A stretch of DNA of 64,000 bases from Blastococcus sp. MG754426 (GCF_021699055.1 NZ_SSXC01000001.1:124001-188000); one strand, 5' to 3'; shown: positions 12,741 through 22,004, numbered from the stretch's first letter. Numbers and translations are program-made. Notes: generated by a model not told the origin, from the sequence alone.

Positions 12741-14132
12741 ATGAGATCCCTGCTGCGCCGGGTGGCCCCCGCGGTCGTCGCGGGGCTGCTGCTCACCGGC
12801 TGCGCCACCGGCGCGGTGCGGGGCCAGGCGACCCCGCCCGACGGCGGACCGGTCGACGTGCCCGCCGACGAGTTCCCCGTCACCGGGGCGGGCGACGAAC
12901 CGATCGACCAGTTCGCCCGCAACGCCCTCGCCGACCTCGTCGTCTTCTGGACCGACGCCTACCCCGAGCACTTCGGCGAGGAGTTCACCCCGCTGCGGGG
13001 CGGCTACTTCTCGGTCGACTCCGAGGGCCTCGACGAGAGCGCCTACCCGGAGACGGGGATCGGCTGCCAGGGCTCCTGGACGGCACCGGAGGACGTCGCC
13101 GGCAACGCGTTCTACGACCCCGCCTGCGACGTGATCGCCTACGACCGCGCCCTGCTGCAGGAGCTCTCCGACGACTACGGCCGCTTCCTGGTGCCCGTGG
13201 TGATGGCGCACGAGTTCGGCCACGCCATGCAGGGGCGCTTCGGGTTCGCCGAGTCCGGCCGCAGCATCCTGGACGAGACCCAGGCCGACTGCCTGGCCGG
13301 CGCGTGGACGCGCTGGGTCGCCGACGGGCAGGCCACCCACGTCTCGCTGCGCGAGCCGGAGCTCGACGACGTGGTGCGCGGGTACCTCCTGCTCCGCGAC
13401 GACGTGGGCAGCGACCCCGACGACGTCGAGGCGCACGGCTCCTACTTCGACCGGGTCTCCGCGTTCTACGACGGGTTCGAGCGTGGCCTGGACACCTGCC
13501 GCGACGCGTTCGGCGAGGACCGGCTGTTCACCGCCGCGGAGTTCACCCCCTACGACCTCGACCAGGGGAACGCCGCGTTCGACGACATCGTCGACTGGGT
13601 CGGCACCACGCTGCAGGCCTTCTGGGGCGAGGTCTTCCCGGCCGCGTTCGGCGGGGAGTTCGACGAACCGGAGGTCGCCGGGTTCACCGGGCGCGCGCCG
13701 GGCTGCGACGGGCTCGACGGCCGGGACCTGGGCTACTGCGCCGAGGACGGCACCGTCTACATCGACGAGGCCGACCTGGCGGTGCCCGCCTACGACGAGA
13801 TCGGGGACTTCGCGCTCGCCACCGCCATGGCCCTGCCCTACGCACTGGCGGTGCGCGACCAGGCCGGCCTGTCGGTGGACGACGGCGAGGCGATCCGCTC
13901 GGCGGTCTGCCTCACCGGCTGGTACCAGGCGCAGTGGTACGACGGCGAGTTCGCCGACGTCGTCGGGGCGGAGATCAGCCCGGGCGACCTCGACGAGGCC
14001 GTCCAGTTCCTGCTGCGGTACGGCGTCGAGGAGGACGTCTTCCCGGGGACCGACGCCTCGGGCTTCGAGCTGGTCGGCGCCTTCCGGAACGGGTTCCTGG
14101 ACGGCGGGGAGGCCTGCGGGATCGGCGGCTGA
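12741..14132 (+). CDS. Secreted lipoprotein with neutral zinc metallopeptidase motif
   Basis: A 463-residue predicted lipoprotein: basic n-region (MRSLLRRVAP), hydrophobic core and lipobox LLTGCAT, so it is probably anchored outside the membrane through Cys near residue 20. About residue 155 has VVMAHEFGHAMQGR, an HExGH zinc-binding motif like that of the YpfJ-type neutral zinc metallopeptidases, followed by DETQADCLAGAW whose Glu/Asp may complete the site. Several Cys occur in the mature part (GCQGSW, ACDV, CRDAF, GCDG, YCAED, CGIGG), consistent with disulfides. The ATG at 12741 has GGAGG upstream. Its substrate is unknown. It converges with the next gene with only 7 bp between stops. Confidence 0.8.
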   Translation: MRSLLRRVAPAVVAGLLLTGCATGAVRGQATPPDGGPVDVPADEFPVTGAGDEPIDQFARNALADLVVFWTDAYPEHFGEEFTPLRGGYFSVDSEGLDESAYPETGIGCQGSWTAPEDVAGNAFYDPACDVIAYDRALLQELSDDYGRFLVPVVMAHEFGHAMQGRFGFAESGRSILDETQADCLAGAWTRWVADGQATHVSLREPELDDVVRGYLLLRDDVGSDPDDVEAHGSYFDRVSAFYDGFERGLDTCRDAFGEDRLFTAAEFTPYDLDQGNAAFDDIVDWVGTTLQAFWGEVFPAAFGGEFDEPEVAGFTGRAPGCDGLDGRDLGYCAEDGTVYIDEADLAVPAYDEIGDFALATAMALPYALAVRDQAGLSVDDGEAIRSAVCLTGWYQAQWYDGEFADVVGAEISPGDLDEAVQFLLRYGVEEDVFPGTDASGFELVGAFRNGFLDGGEACGIGG

Positions 14133-14139
14133 CCCCCGC

Positions 14140-15102
14140 CTAGAAGAGCGCGGCGGTGAGCTGGCGGCGCGCGGACGCGACGCGGGGGTCGGCGTCGCCG
14201 ACGACCGCGAAGAGCTCCACGAGGTGCTTGCGGGCCGCGTCCCGGTCCTCTCCCCCGGTGCGGCGGACCACGTCGAGCAGCCGGTCGAAGGCCCCCTCGA
14301 TGTCGCCGGTGCCCAGGAGGAAGTCGGCCGCCCGGGTCTGCGCGGCGACGTCGTCGGGCGCGGCGTCCGCGGCGGCCAGCGCGTCGGGGCCGGCCTCCTC
14401 GGCCCGCCGGAACAGCTGCACCTGGCGCAGCGCGATACCGGCGTCGGGGTGGTCGGGCTCCTCGGCGAGGATCGCCTCGTAGGCGGCCTCGGCCGCGGCC
14501 AGGTCACCCCGCTCGAGCGCTGCCTCGGCGGCGTCCAGCCGCGGGTCCTCCACGTCGGCCTGCGGCTCGGCGCCGGGGACCGCCCCACCGGTGGTGGCCT
14601 GCACCAGCTCGGTGACGAACTGGCGGGCCTGCTCCTCGGGGATCGCGCCGGTGAACTCGGCGACCAGCTGCCCCTGCCACACCGCCTTGACGGCGGGGAT
14701 GCCCTGGACGCGCAGCCCCTGGGCCAGCGCCGGGTTCGCCTCCACGTCGACCTTCGCCAGCACCCAGGAGCCGCCGCCCTCGACCGCCAGCCGCTCGAGC
14801 ACCGGGGAGAGCTGCTTGCACGGCCCGCACCACTCGGCCCACAGGTCGAGCACGACCGGCACCTGGAACGACCGGTCCAGCACCTCGGCCTGGAAGGTCG
14901 CCTCGGTGACGTCGACGACCGCGCCACCGGGGGCGCCCGCCGGCGCGGTGGCGCTCGGCGGCGGCGCGGCCTGGGCGCGCGCTGCGGCCTCCGAGCGCGC
15001 CTTGACGGCGGCGAGGTCGACGGCGCCGGCCATGGCGGCGGCCATCTGCGCCTGCTGTGCCTGCGCGCGCGGGTCGGGACGTCCGGGGCGGGTGGGCTGC
15101 AT
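14140..15102 (-). CDS. Tetratricopeptide-repeat thioredoxin (CnoX/YbbN-like)
   Basis: A 320-residue cytoplasmic protein. Residues ~60-165 form a thioredoxin domain with VVLDLWAEWCGPCKQLSPVLE (active-site CGPC) and the cis-proline region GIPAVKAV. Residues ~185-320 are helical TPR-like repeats (AAEAALERGDLAAAEAAYEAIL). The ~55-residue N-terminus is Gln/Ala-rich. In E. coli the TPR-thioredoxin CnoX lacks redox activity but acts as a chaperedoxin; here both Cys are present, so redox activity is possible. The gene neighbours icmA, as its counterparts do in Streptomyces and (near fadA4) in M. tuberculosis. Confidence 0.88.
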   Translation of the reverse strand: MQPTRPGRPDPRAQAQQAQMAAAMAGAVDLAAVKARSEAAARAQAAPPPSATAPAGAPGGAVVDVTEATFQAEVLDRSFQVPVVLDLWAEWCGPCKQLSPVLERLAVEGGGSWVLAKVDVEANPALAQGLRVQGIPAVKAVWQGQLVAEFTGAIPEEQARQFVTELVQATTGGAVPGAEPQADVEDPRLDAAEAALERGDLAAAEAAYEAILAEEPDHPDAGIALRQVQLFRRAEEAGPDALAAADAAPDDVAAQTRAADFLLGTGDIEGAFDRLLDVVRRTGGEDRDAARKHLVELFAVVGDADPRVASARRQLTAALF

Positions 15103-15165
15103 GGGACCGATGATCCCACCGGTGGTTCCGGCACGGGCCCGTAGGGTCCTGCCGGAGACACCGGG

Positions 15166-15194
15166 GTGCCGCCCGTCGGCACAGGGGGCGGCAC
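15166..15194 (-). terminator. Hairpin terminator after icmA
   Basis: Perfect 9-bp arms, GTGCCGCCC at 15166-15174 and GGGCGGCAC at 15186-15194, lie between the icmA stop and the thioredoxin start, both on the minus strand. This suggests the two are not one transcript. Confidence 0.6.
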
Positions 15195-15266
15195 TCGCCG
15201 GAACGGCTCAGCGCAGCTCGGGAACGCCTCCTGGCCGCGGTCGGAGCGCGGAGCGCGACAGTGCGC

Positions 15267-16946
15267 TCAGAAGCGGGCCGGTTCGGTGTAGCCGCCCCAC
15301 TCGGCGCGGAGTGCGTCGCAGATCTCGCCCAGGGATGCCTCGGCGCGCACGGCGTCGAGCATCGCCGGGACCATGTTGGCCTCGGTCCGCGCGACCTCGA
15401 CGAGGCGTGCGACCGCCGCGCGGGCGGCGTCGTCGTCCCGCTGCTGCCGGCGCACGGCGAGCTCCGCCTTCTGCTCGACCTCCACCTCGTGGCTCACGCG
15501 GAGGATGTCCAGCTTGTCGTGCGCGTCCACCGAGCCGACCAGCGTGTTCACGCCGACGACCTTCTTGTCGCCCTTCTCCAGCGCCCGCTGGTAGGTGAAC
15601 GCCGCCTCGGCGATCTCGCCGGTGAACCAGCCGTCCTCGATCCCGCGCAGGATGCCGCTGGTCATCGTCCCGTCGGTGCCCATGTCCTTGATGCGGGTGA
15701 AGATCTCCTCCGCCTGGCGCTCGAGCTCGTCGGTGAGCGCCTCGACGTACCAGGAGCCGCCGAGCGGGTCGGCGACGTTCATGACCCCGGTCTCCTCGGC
15801 GATGACCTGCTGGGTGCGCAGCGCGATCTGCGCGGCCTTGGCGCTGGGCAGCGCCAGTACCTCGTCCAGGGCGTTGGTGTGCAGCGACTGGGTGCCGCCG
15901 AGGACCGCGGCCAGCGCCTCCACCGCCGTCCGGGTGATGTTGTTGTCGGGCTGCTGGGCGGTGAGGCTGACGCCGGCGGTCTGGGTGTGGAAGCGCAGCT
16001 GCTGCGCCTTCTCGGTCGTGGCGCCGTAGACGTCGCGGAGCCAGCGGGCCCAGATGCGGCGCGCGGCGCGGAACTTGGCGATCTCCTCGAAGAAGTCGAT
16101 GTGCGCGTCGAAGAAGAACGACAGCCCGGGGGCGAACTGCTCGACGTCCAGGCCGCGGGAGAGCCCGAGCTCCACGTAGGCGAAGCCGTCGGCCAGCGTG
16201 TACGCGAGCTCCTGCGCGGCCGTCGAGCCGGCCTCACGGATGTGGTAGCCGGAGACGCTGATCGGCTTGTACGCCGGGATGTTCTCGGCGCAGTACTCCA
16301 TGAGGTCGCCGATCAGGCGCAGGTGCGGCTCCGGCGGGAAGAGCCACTCCTTCTGCGCGATGTACTCCTTGAAGATGTCGGTCTGCAGCGTGCCGTTGAG
16401 CCGGCCGGTGTCGGCGCCCTGGCGCTCGGCGGCGACCAGGTACATGCAGAACACCGGGACGGCCGGGCCGCTGATCGTCATCGACGTCGTGGTGGCCTCG
16501 AGGTCGATGCCGTCGAAGAGCTCGTCCATGTCGACGGCGGTGTCCACGGCCACGCCGCAGTGCCCGACCTCCCCGAGGCTGCGCGGGTCGTCGGAGTCGC
16601 GGCCCATGAGCGTGGGCATGTCGAAGGCGACGCTCAGCCCGCCGCCGCCCTCGGCCAGGATCATCTTGTAGCGCTCGTTGGTCTGCCGGGCGTTGCCGAA
16701 GCCGGCGAACTGCCGGATCGTCCAGGCCCGGCCGCGGTAGCCGGTGGCGTGCAGACCCCGGGTGAACGGGAACTCGCCGGGGTAGCCGATCCGGTCGAAC
16801 CCCTCGACGGCGCCCTCGTCGGCCGGGCCGTACACCGGGTCGACCTCCACCCCCGACAGCGTGGTGAAGTCCGCGTCGCGGACCCGCCCGGCGGCCAGCG
16901 CCGCGTCGTACCGCTGCTGCCACCGCTGCCGGGCGTCGTCGCTCAT
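15267..16946 (-). CDS. icmA: Isobutyryl-CoA mutase large subunit (IcmA)
   Basis: A 559-residue acyl-CoA mutase large subunit with the TIM-barrel substrate domain ([39 protein letters not shown]) but no C-terminal B12-binding domain. Two residues define specificity: methylmalonyl-CoA mutase has Tyr89 and Arg207, whereas isobutyryl-CoA mutase has Phe80 and Gln198. Here residue 80 is Phe (TIRQF) and residue 198 is Gln (YIAQK), matching the ICM pattern even in numbering. It should interconvert isobutyryl- and n-butyryl-CoA, linking valine catabolism to butyrate metabolism. Function needs a separate B12-binding small subunit (IcmB), not found in the window. A MarR gene lies just upstream; MeaB, a mutase chaperone, is 2 kb further. 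Confidence 0.9.
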   Translation of the reverse strand: MSDDARQRWQQRYDAALAAGRVRDADFTTLSGVEVDPVYGPADEGAVEGFDRIGYPGEFPFTRGLHATGYRGRAWTIRQFAGFGNARQTNERYKMILAEGGGGLSVAFDMPTLMGRDSDDPRSLGEVGHCGVAVDTAVDMDELFDGIDLEATTTSMTISGPAVPVFCMYLVAAERQGADTGRLNGTLQTDIFKEYIAQKEWLFPPEPHLRLIGDLMEYCAENIPAYKPISVSGYHIREAGSTAAQELAYTLADGFAYVELGLSRGLDVEQFAPGLSFFFDAHIDFFEEIAKFRAARRIWARWLRDVYGATTEKAQQLRFHTQTAGVSLTAQQPDNNITRTAVEALAAVLGGTQSLHTNALDEVLALPSAKAAQIALRTQQVIAEETGVMNVADPLGGSWYVEALTDELERQAEEIFTRIKDMGTDGTMTSGILRGIEDGWFTGEIAEAAFTYQRALEKGDKKVVGVNTLVGSVDAHDKLDILRVSHEVEVEQKAELAVRRQQRDDDAARAAVARLVEVARTEANMVPAMLDAVRAEASLGEICDALRAEWGGYTEPARF

Positions 16947-16951
16947 GACGA

Positions 16952-16973
16952 GATGCTAGGACGTCCAACTATC
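16952..16973. promoter_or_regulatory. Imperfect palindrome over the icmA -10: candidate MarR operator
   Basis: A 22-bp imperfect palindrome centred on GGACGTCC (16959-16966) covers the spacer and the TAGCAT -10 hexamer (16953-16958, minus strand). It is built as GAT..T.GGACGTCC.A..ATC. It lies in the 39-bp gap between the MarR stop and the icmA start. MarR proteins typically bind such palindromes over promoters; that this MarR binds here is inference. Confidence 0.6.
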
Positions 16974-16982
16974 GTGTGTCGA
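16953..16982 (-). promoter_or_regulatory. Leaderless icmA promoter
   Basis: TCGACA (16977-16982) as -35, an 18-nt spacer, TAGCAT (16953-16958) as -10, then 6 nt to the icmA ATG, all on the minus strand. No Shine-Dalgarno precedes the ATG, in line with a leaderless transcript. Confidence 0.55.
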
Positions 16983-16985
16983 GCG

Positions 16986-17501
16986 TCACGGCGAGTCGCC
17001 GGCGACGTCGCCCGCACCCAGCCGCACGCGGCGCAGCGTCGTGAACAGCGCCTCCTGCTCGTCCTCCGCCAGGTCCGCCAGGCCGAAGTCGATCGCGGTC
17101 AGCGCCCGGGTCCCCTCGTCCACGACGGCACGGCCGCGCTCGGTGATCGCGGCCAGGACGCCGCGGCCGTCGGCCGGGTTCGGGCGGCGGTCGACGTACC
17201 CGGCGGCGGCCAGCCGGTCGATGGCGTTCGTGACGCTCGTCGGGTGCACCATGAGCCGGCTGCCGATCACCTTCAGCGGCAGCTCCCCCGACCGGCTGAA
17301 GGTGAGCAGCACCAGCACCTCGTAGCGGGCGAAGGTCAGCTCCAGCGGGCGCAGCACCCCGTCGAAGCGGGCCAGCAGGATCTGCTGCACGCGGAAGACC
17401 GACGTCGCCGCCCGCATCGCCGACGACGGGCCGAAGTGCGTCTCCCACTTCTCCCCGGCGCGCTCGATCGGGTCGAACGGCAGCCCCAGCGGTCGGACCA
17501 T
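16986..17501 (-). CDS. MarR family transcriptional regulator
   Basis: A 171-residue winged-helix regulator. After a long N-terminal helix (SSAMRAATSVFRVQQILLARFDGVL) comes the MarR DNA-binding core: ARYEVLVLLTFSRSGELPLKVIG, recognition helix HPTSVTNAIDRLAAAG, and wing with DGRG. The start is taken at ATG 17501 (MVRPLGLPFDPIERAGEKW), since the upstream in-frame extension is Arg/Pro-rich antisense-like sequence. It is directly upstream of icmA on the same strand, and the only gap between them holds a good palindrome. It probably represses icmA and is relieved by an acyl-CoA or related ligand, by analogy with other MarR proteins; the ligand is unknown. Confidence 0.88.
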   Translation of the reverse strand: MVRPLGLPFDPIERAGEKWETHFGPSSAMRAATSVFRVQQILLARFDGVLRPLELTFARYEVLVLLTFSRSGELPLKVIGSRLMVHPTSVTNAIDRLAAAGYVDRRPNPADGRGVLAAITERGRAVVDEGTRALTAIDFGLADLAEDEQEALFTTLRRVRLGAGDVAGDSP

Positions 17502-17559
17502 GCGCGGCACGGTACCTGCGCGCCCCGGACGCCCCGGATCACCGCGGGACGCACGCGGG

Positions 17560-19029
17560 TCAGCGCAGCGGCGGCCGGAGCGGGGGGACGTGCCGCACGC
17601 CGAACACCTCGCGCAGGGCGACGCGCGCGGCCTGGTCGCCGCAGGCGCCGTGGACGGCCGGACCGGGCGGGGTCGCCGAGGACGCGAGGTACACCCCCGG
17701 GACCGGCGTCTTGTAGGTGTTCCAGCGCGGGACCGGCCGGGCGAGCATCTGCCGGAGGGTGGTCTGCCCGTTGGAGATGTCACCGCCCAGGTAGGTGGGG
17801 TTCCACTGCTCCATCTGGACGGCGCTCTTCGTGTGGCGGTCGACGACCGTGTCGCGGAAGCCGGGTGCGAACCGCTCGACCTGCCGCTCGATCGCCTCGG
17901 TCATGTCGACGTCGGAGCCGTGCGGGACGTGCACGTAGGCCCAGAAGATGTGCCCGCCGTCCGGCGCCCGGCTGGGGTCGGGCACCGTCGGCTGCACGGC
18001 GAGCACGTAGGGCCGGTCGGTGAGGCGGCCCTCGTTGGGCGCCCGCTCCCCCTCGATCGTCTCCTCCAGGGTGCCGGCGACGTGGACCGTGCCGGCACGG
18101 CGGACGTCGGCGTTCGCCCAGGGCACCGGCTCGGAGAGGATCCAGTCGATCTTGAAGACGCCGGCGCCGTGCCGGTAGCGCCGGACCCAGCGGCGGTAGC
18201 CCTCGTGCACCCGGTCGCCGGCCATCGCCACGAACGCGTCGGGCGTGGTGTCGAGCAGGACCGCGGGCACCCCCTCGAACTCCCGCAGATCGGTGACCAG
18301 GTGCCCGGTGACCACCTCGCCCCCCTGCTCCTCGAGGGCGGTCACCATGGCGTCGGCAAGCTGCTGCGACCCGCCCTCGACCAGCGGCCACCCGACGTGG
18401 TGGGACAGCATCGCGAGCAGCATGCCCAGCGCCGAGGTCAGCGGCCGGCGGAGGTCGAGCATCCCGTGGGCCGCGGCACCACCCAGCAGCGCGCGCCCCT
18501 CGGCGGTGTCGAAGTACCGGTGCGCCAGCCAGCGGACGTCGGGCAGGCCGGTGAGCCCGAACCGGGCGATCTGCACGGGGCTGCGCGTCGGCAGGCTGCG
18601 CAGCCGGCTGGTGAGGAAGAAGTCGACGATGTCGCCGCCGTGCTCCACGAGCGGCCTGAACAGCCGGCGGTAGGCGTCGGCGTCCGCGCCCAGCCCGGCC
18701 GCGGTTCGCTCCAGGGAGCGGTGGGAGACCGCCGCGCGGCCGCCGTCCAGCGGGTGCGCGAAGCTGACGTCCGGGTGGACGAGCCGGACCCCGCGCGACG
18801 GCAGGTCGAACTCGCGGAAGAAGGGTGCCGCGGCGGCCAGCGGCTGCACCGTCGAGCAGACGTCGTGGTGGAACCCGGCGCGGATGAGCTCCTCGGTGCG
18901 CATCCCGCCGCCGGGTCGCCCGGCCGCCTCGACCACCTGCACCCGCAGGCCCGCGGCGGCGAGCCGGAGTGCGGCGGCCAGCCCGTTGGGGCCCGCGCCG
19001 ACGACGACGGCGTCCGGCTTGCCGTTCAC
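17560..19029 (-). CDS. NAD(P)/FAD-dependent oxidoreductase, phytoene-desaturase-like
   Basis: A 489-residue flavoprotein of the phytoene dehydrogenase/amine oxidase superfamily (COG1233 type). It opens with a Rossmann FAD site, DAVVVGAGPNGLAAALRLAAAG, then EAAGRPGGGMRTEE. The C-terminal FAD block is GVYLASSATPPGPAVHGACGDQAA. The GTG at 19029 places the Rossmann motif at residue ~6, which is normal. The upstream frame is low-complexity Arg/Gly and rejected. Proteins of this type are widespread in actinobacteria with unknown substrates; no carotenoid genes are nearby, so a carotenoid role should not be assumed. Confidence 0.85.
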   Translation of the reverse strand: MNGKPDAVVVGAGPNGLAAALRLAAAGLRVQVVEAAGRPGGGMRTEELIRAGFHHDVCSTVQPLAAAAPFFREFDLPSRGVRLVHPDVSFAHPLDGGRAAVSHRSLERTAAGLGADADAYRRLFRPLVEHGGDIVDFFLTSRLRSLPTRSPVQIARFGLTGLPDVRWLAHRYFDTAEGRALLGGAAAHGMLDLRRPLTSALGMLLAMLSHHVGWPLVEGGSQQLADAMVTALEEQGGEVVTGHLVTDLREFEGVPAVLLDTTPDAFVAMAGDRVHEGYRRWVRRYRHGAGVFKIDWILSEPVPWANADVRRAGTVHVAGTLEETIEGERAPNEGRLTDRPYVLAVQPTVPDPSRAPDGGHIFWAYVHVPHGSDVDMTEAIERQVERFAPGFRDTVVDRHTKSAVQMEQWNPTYLGGDISNGQTTLRQMLARPVPRWNTYKTPVPGVYLASSATPPGPAVHGACGDQAARVALREVFGVRHVPPLRPPLR

Positions 19030-19091
19030 TGCCGCAGTCCGTTCACCCGCCCCATCCTGGCGGGTGGGCGACCGACCTGCTCGGTCAGAGG

Positions 19092-20114
19092 CTAGAGCTG
19101 GCCGAGCAGTTCGTCGGCGGCGCGGTAGGGGTCGGTCCCGCCGCCCACCACGGCGTCGGCCAGCGCACCGAGCGCCGCGGACCCGCGCACGTCGCCCATG
19201 CGCTCGCGCAGCGTGGCCAGCGCGATCGCCTCGATCTCGCGCGCGGCCCGCTCGCTGCGCCGGCGGTGCCGCTCGCCCGAGGACTCCAGCCACTGCCGGT
19301 GCTCCTCGATCCGGGCCAGCACCTCGTCGACGCCGTTGTCGGTGTCGCGGGCGGCGACCGTGCGGCAGATCGGCGGGCGCCAGTGCCCGGCCTCGGAGTG
19401 CCGGCCGCCGAGGGAGAGCATGTAGCGGAGGTCGCGGACCGTCTGGTCGGCACCGTCCCGGTCGGCCTTGTTCACCACGAAGACGTCGGCGACCTCGAGG
19501 ATCCCGGCCTTGGCCGCCTGGATGCCGTCACCCATGCCGGGGGCGACCAGCACGAGCGTGGTGTCGGCGAGCGAGGCGATCTCCAGCTCCGACTGCCCCA
19601 CCCCGACGGTCTCGATGAGCACGACGTCGCAGCCGGCCGCGTCGAGCACGCGCAGCGCCTGCGGGGTGGCCCACGAGAGCCCGCCGAGGTGCCCGCGGGA
19701 GGCCATCGAGCGGATGAAGACGCCGCTGTCGCCGGCGTGGTCCTGCATGCGCACGCGGTCGCCCAGCAGCGCGCCCCCGGAGAACGGCGACGACGGGTCG
19801 ACGGCGAGCACCCCGACCCGCTTGCCGGCCTGCCGCAACGCGCGCACCAGCGCCGTCGTCGACGTCGACTTGCCCACGCCGGGCGAGCCGGTGAGGCCGA
19901 TCACCTGGGCGTGGCCGGTGTGCGGCGCCAGCGCGGCGGCCACCTCGCGCAGCGCGGGGCTGGCGTCCTCCACCAGCGAGATCAGCCGGGCCACCGACCG
20001 GGCGTCGCCCTCGCGGGCGCGCTCGACCAAGGTCGGGACGTCGACGGCCCGGCGCCCCCGCCGGCCGCGCGGGCCGGTGGGGGCGTCGGGCTGGACGGCG
20101 AGGCCGTCCGTCAC
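19092..20114 (-). CDS. meaB: Methylmalonyl-CoA mutase-associated G-protein chaperone MeaB
   Basis: A 340-residue G3E-family GTPase that gates adenosylcobalamin loading and protects B12-dependent acyl-CoA mutases. Walker A is [18 protein letters not shown]; other blocks are [33 protein letters not shown] and [12 protein letters not shown], all family signatures. The GTG at 20114 overlaps the thiolase stop by 4 nt (GTGA), so the genes are coupled. Clients in this window are icmA and ecm; a separate methylmalonyl-CoA mutase may be elsewhere. The N-terminal ~20 residues are Arg/Gly/Pro-rich and poorly conserved in type. Confidence 0.94.
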   Translation of the reverse strand: MTDGLAVQPDAPTGPRGRRGRRAVDVPTLVERAREGDARSVARLISLVEDASPALREVAAALAPHTGHAQVIGLTGSPGVGKSTSTTALVRALRQAGKRVGVLAVDPSSPFSGGALLGDRVRMQDHAGDSGVFIRSMASRGHLGGLSWATPQALRVLDAAGCDVVLIETVGVGQSELEIASLADTTLVLVAPGMGDGIQAAKAGILEVADVFVVNKADRDGADQTVRDLRYMLSLGGRHSEAGHWRPPICRTVAARDTDNGVDEVLARIEEHRQWLESSGERHRRRSERAAREIEAIALATLRERMGDVRGSAALGALADAVVGGGTDPYRAADELLGQL

Positions 20115-21301
20115 GCCTTCGCGGGCACGTGCAGGATGAGGGCGTCGCCCTGACCGCCGCCGCCGCAGAGCGCCGCGGCGCCGACGCCGCCGCCGCGGCG
20201 GCGGAGCTCGAGCGCCAGGTCCAGGACGATCCGCGCCCCGCTCATGCCGACCGGGTGCCCCAGGGCGATGGCGCCACCGTTGGGGTTCACCTTCTCCGGG
20301 TCGATGCCGAGCTCGCGGGTGGAGACGATGCCGACCGCGGCGAAGGCCTCGTTCAGCTCGACCAGGTCCAGCGACCTCGGGTCGATGCCCTCGCGCTCGC
20401 AAGCCTTCTGGATCGCCCGCGACGGCTGGCTCTGCAGCGTCGCGTCCGGGCCGGCGACGACGCCGTGCGCGCCGATCTCGGCGATGACGGTGCAGCCGAG
20501 CTCCGCGGCCTTCTCGGCGCTCATGACCACGACCGCGCAGGCGCCGTCGGAGATCTGCGAGGCGGTGCCGGCGGTGATCGTGCCGTCCTTGGCGAAGGCC
20601 GGCTTCAGCTTCGCCAGGCTCTCCGCGGTGGTGTCGGGGCGGATGCCCTCGTCCTCGCGGAACTCGATGGGGTCGCCCTTGCGCTGGGGGATGAGGACGG
20701 GGGTGATCTCCTCGTCGAAGATCCCGTCCTTGGCGGCGCGCGCGGCCTTCTGGTGGCTGGCGGCGGCGAACTCGTCCTGCTCCTCGCGGGTCAGGTCGTA
20801 CCGGCTGTTGGCCTGCTCGGTGAGCGCGCCCATCGCCACCTGGTCGAAGGTGTCCGAGAGGCCGTCGTGGGCCATCGAGTCGATGAGCTTGGTGTCCCCG
20901 TACTTGGTGCCGGTGCGGGAGCCCGCCAGCAGGTGCGGCGCCTGGGTCATGGACTCCATGCCCCCGGCGACGACGACGTCGTACTCGCCGGCGCGGATGA
21001 GCTGGTCGGCCAGCGCGATGGCGTTCAGGCCGGAGAGGCAGACCTTGTTGATGGTCAGCGAGGGCACCGACATCGGGATGCCGCCGGCCACCGCGGCCGG
21101 GCGGGCGGGGTTCTGGCCGGCGCCGGCCTGGATGACCTGGCCCATGATCACGTAGTCGACCTGGTCGCCGGAGATGCCGGCCCGCTCGAGCGCGGCCTTG
21201 ATGGCGACGCCGCCGAGGTCGGCCGCCGAGAAGTCCTTCAGCGAGCCGAGCAGCCGGCCCATCGGGGTCCGGGCGCCGCTGACGATGACCGAGCGGGACA
21301 T
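20111..21301 (-). CDS. atoB: Acetyl-CoA acetyltransferase (thiolase)
   Basis: A 396-residue biosynthetic-type thiolase condensing two acetyl-CoA to acetoacetyl-CoA, the entry step of the ethylmalonyl-CoA pathway (and of polyhydroxybutyrate synthesis). The nucleophilic Cys is in [12 protein letters not shown] near residue 90, with VELNEAFA, the catalytic His in [13 protein letters not shown] and the second Cys in [11 protein letters not shown]. The ATG at 21301 has an excellent Shine-Dalgarno (GGAGG, 4 nt spacing). It is coupled to meaB downstream and divergent from the epimerase across 211 bp. M. tuberculosis fadA4 and the Streptomyces homologue sit in the same place. Confidence 0.95.
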   Translation of the reverse strand: MSRSVIVSGARTPMGRLLGSLKDFSAADLGGVAIKAALERAGISGDQVDYVIMGQVIQAGAGQNPARPAAVAGGIPMSVPSLTINKVCLSGLNAIALADQLIRAGEYDVVVAGGMESMTQAPHLLAGSRTGTKYGDTKLIDSMAHDGLSDTFDQVAMGALTEQANSRYDLTREEQDEFAAASHQKAARAAKDGIFDEEITPVLIPQRKGDPIEFREDEGIRPDTTAESLAKLKPAFAKDGTITAGTASQISDGACAVVVMSAEKAAELGCTVIAEIGAHGVVAGPDATLQSQPSRAIQKACEREGIDPRSLDLVELNEAFAAVGIVSTRELGIDPEKVNPNGGAIALGHPVGMSGARIVLDLALELRRRGGGVGAAALCGGGGQGDALILHVPAKA

Positions 21302-21383
21302 GCTGCCTCCAGTGCCGGGCCGCCGCCGGTGGCGACCTCGTTGTCGGGACGCACCGCGACGGTGGTGCCGGCGCGGCGTCGGG

Positions 21384-21421
21384 CCTTCCGGGAAGGATAG
21401 GACGGCCGCCCGACGGGCGGC
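21384..21421. promoter_or_regulatory. Two short perfect palindromes in the thiolase/epimerase intergenic region
   Basis: CCTTCC-G-GGAAGG (21384-21396) and GCCGCCCG-A-CGGGCGGC (21405-21421) are both exact inverted repeats within the 211-bp divergent gap. They could be operators or a hairpin. No regulator gene adjoins this gap. Confidence 0.35.
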
Positions 21422-21500
21422 AGGGCCGATCGAGTGGCCCGGGTCACGGCACCGGCGTGAGGCCCACCACACCGACCTGTCGTCTCAGACGTCTTGACGG

Positions 21501-21512
21501 CACTATGCCTGC
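21501..21512 (+). promoter_or_regulatory. Possible leaderless -10 for the epimerase gene
   Basis: CACTAT (21501-21506) is followed by 6 nt and the GTG start, the same geometry as other leaderless promoters here. The palindromic core AGACGTCT lies at 21488-21495, where the -10/-35 spacer would be. Confidence 0.4.
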
Positions 21513-21974
21513 GTGAGCACCGACGCCGAGCGCCCCGGGCTGCCCGAGGGCCTGCTGACGACCATCGACCACGTGGGCATCGCCGTCCCGGACCTGGACG
21601 AGGCGATCGCCTTCTACGCCCGAGCCTTCGGGGTCCACTCGGTGCACGAGGAGACCAACGAGGAGCAAGGGGTCCGCGAGGCCATGCTCGCCGTCGGCAC
21701 CGGCGAGACGCGGATCCAGCTGCTCGCGCCGCTGACCCCGGAGTCCACCATCGCCAAGTTCATCGGCCGCTCCGGGCCGGGGCTGCAGCAGCTCGCCTTC
21801 CGGGTCGACGACGTCGAGGCGGTGAGCGCCACGCTGCGCGAGCGCGGGCTGCGGCTGCTCTACGACACGCCCAAGCGCGGCACGTCGGACAGCCGGGTGA
21901 ACTTCGTCCACCCCAAGGACGCCGGCGGCGTCCTGGTCGAGCTCGTCGAGCCGGCCGCGACGAGCTCGCACTGA
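21513..21974 (+). CDS. mce: Methylmalonyl-CoA/ethylmalonyl-CoA epimerase
   Basis: A 153-residue VOC-superfamily metal-dependent epimerase. The metal-ligand motifs are TIDHVGIAVPDLDEAI near the N-terminus, QQLAFRVDDVEA in the middle, and VNFVHPKDAGGVLVELVEP at the C-terminus. It inverts C2 of methylmalonyl-CoA and, in the ethylmalonyl-CoA pathway, of ethylmalonyl-CoA, which suits its position 112 bp before ccr and beside the thiolase. The GTG at 21513 has no clear Shine-Dalgarno and probably starts a leaderless mRNA. Confidence 0.94.
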   Translation: MSTDAERPGLPEGLLTTIDHVGIAVPDLDEAIAFYARAFGVHSVHEETNEEQGVREAMLAVGTGETRIQLLAPLTPESTIAKFIGRSGPGLQQLAFRVDDVEAVSATLRERGLRLLYDTPKRGTSDSRVNFVHPKDAGGVLVELVEPAATSSH

Positions 21975-22004
21975 CCACCGCGCACCGACCACCCCGGAGC
22001 CAGC

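Noticed and set aside
9363-15194. Very long minus-strand open frame (about 1,900 codons) opposite mak, glgB and the metallopeptidase
   Set aside because: It is an antisense shadow caused by high GC: the plus-strand genes have complete family motifs, and the antisense translation is Arg/Gly/Val low complexity except where it runs into other real genes.
15267-16946. Annotation as methylmalonyl-CoA mutase
   Set aside because: Phe80 and Gln198 match isobutyryl-CoA mutase and the B12 domain is missing.
17560-19029. Phytoene desaturase in a carotenoid cluster
   Set aside because: Only the general flavoprotein superfamily is supported; no crtB, crtE or other carotenoid genes are near.
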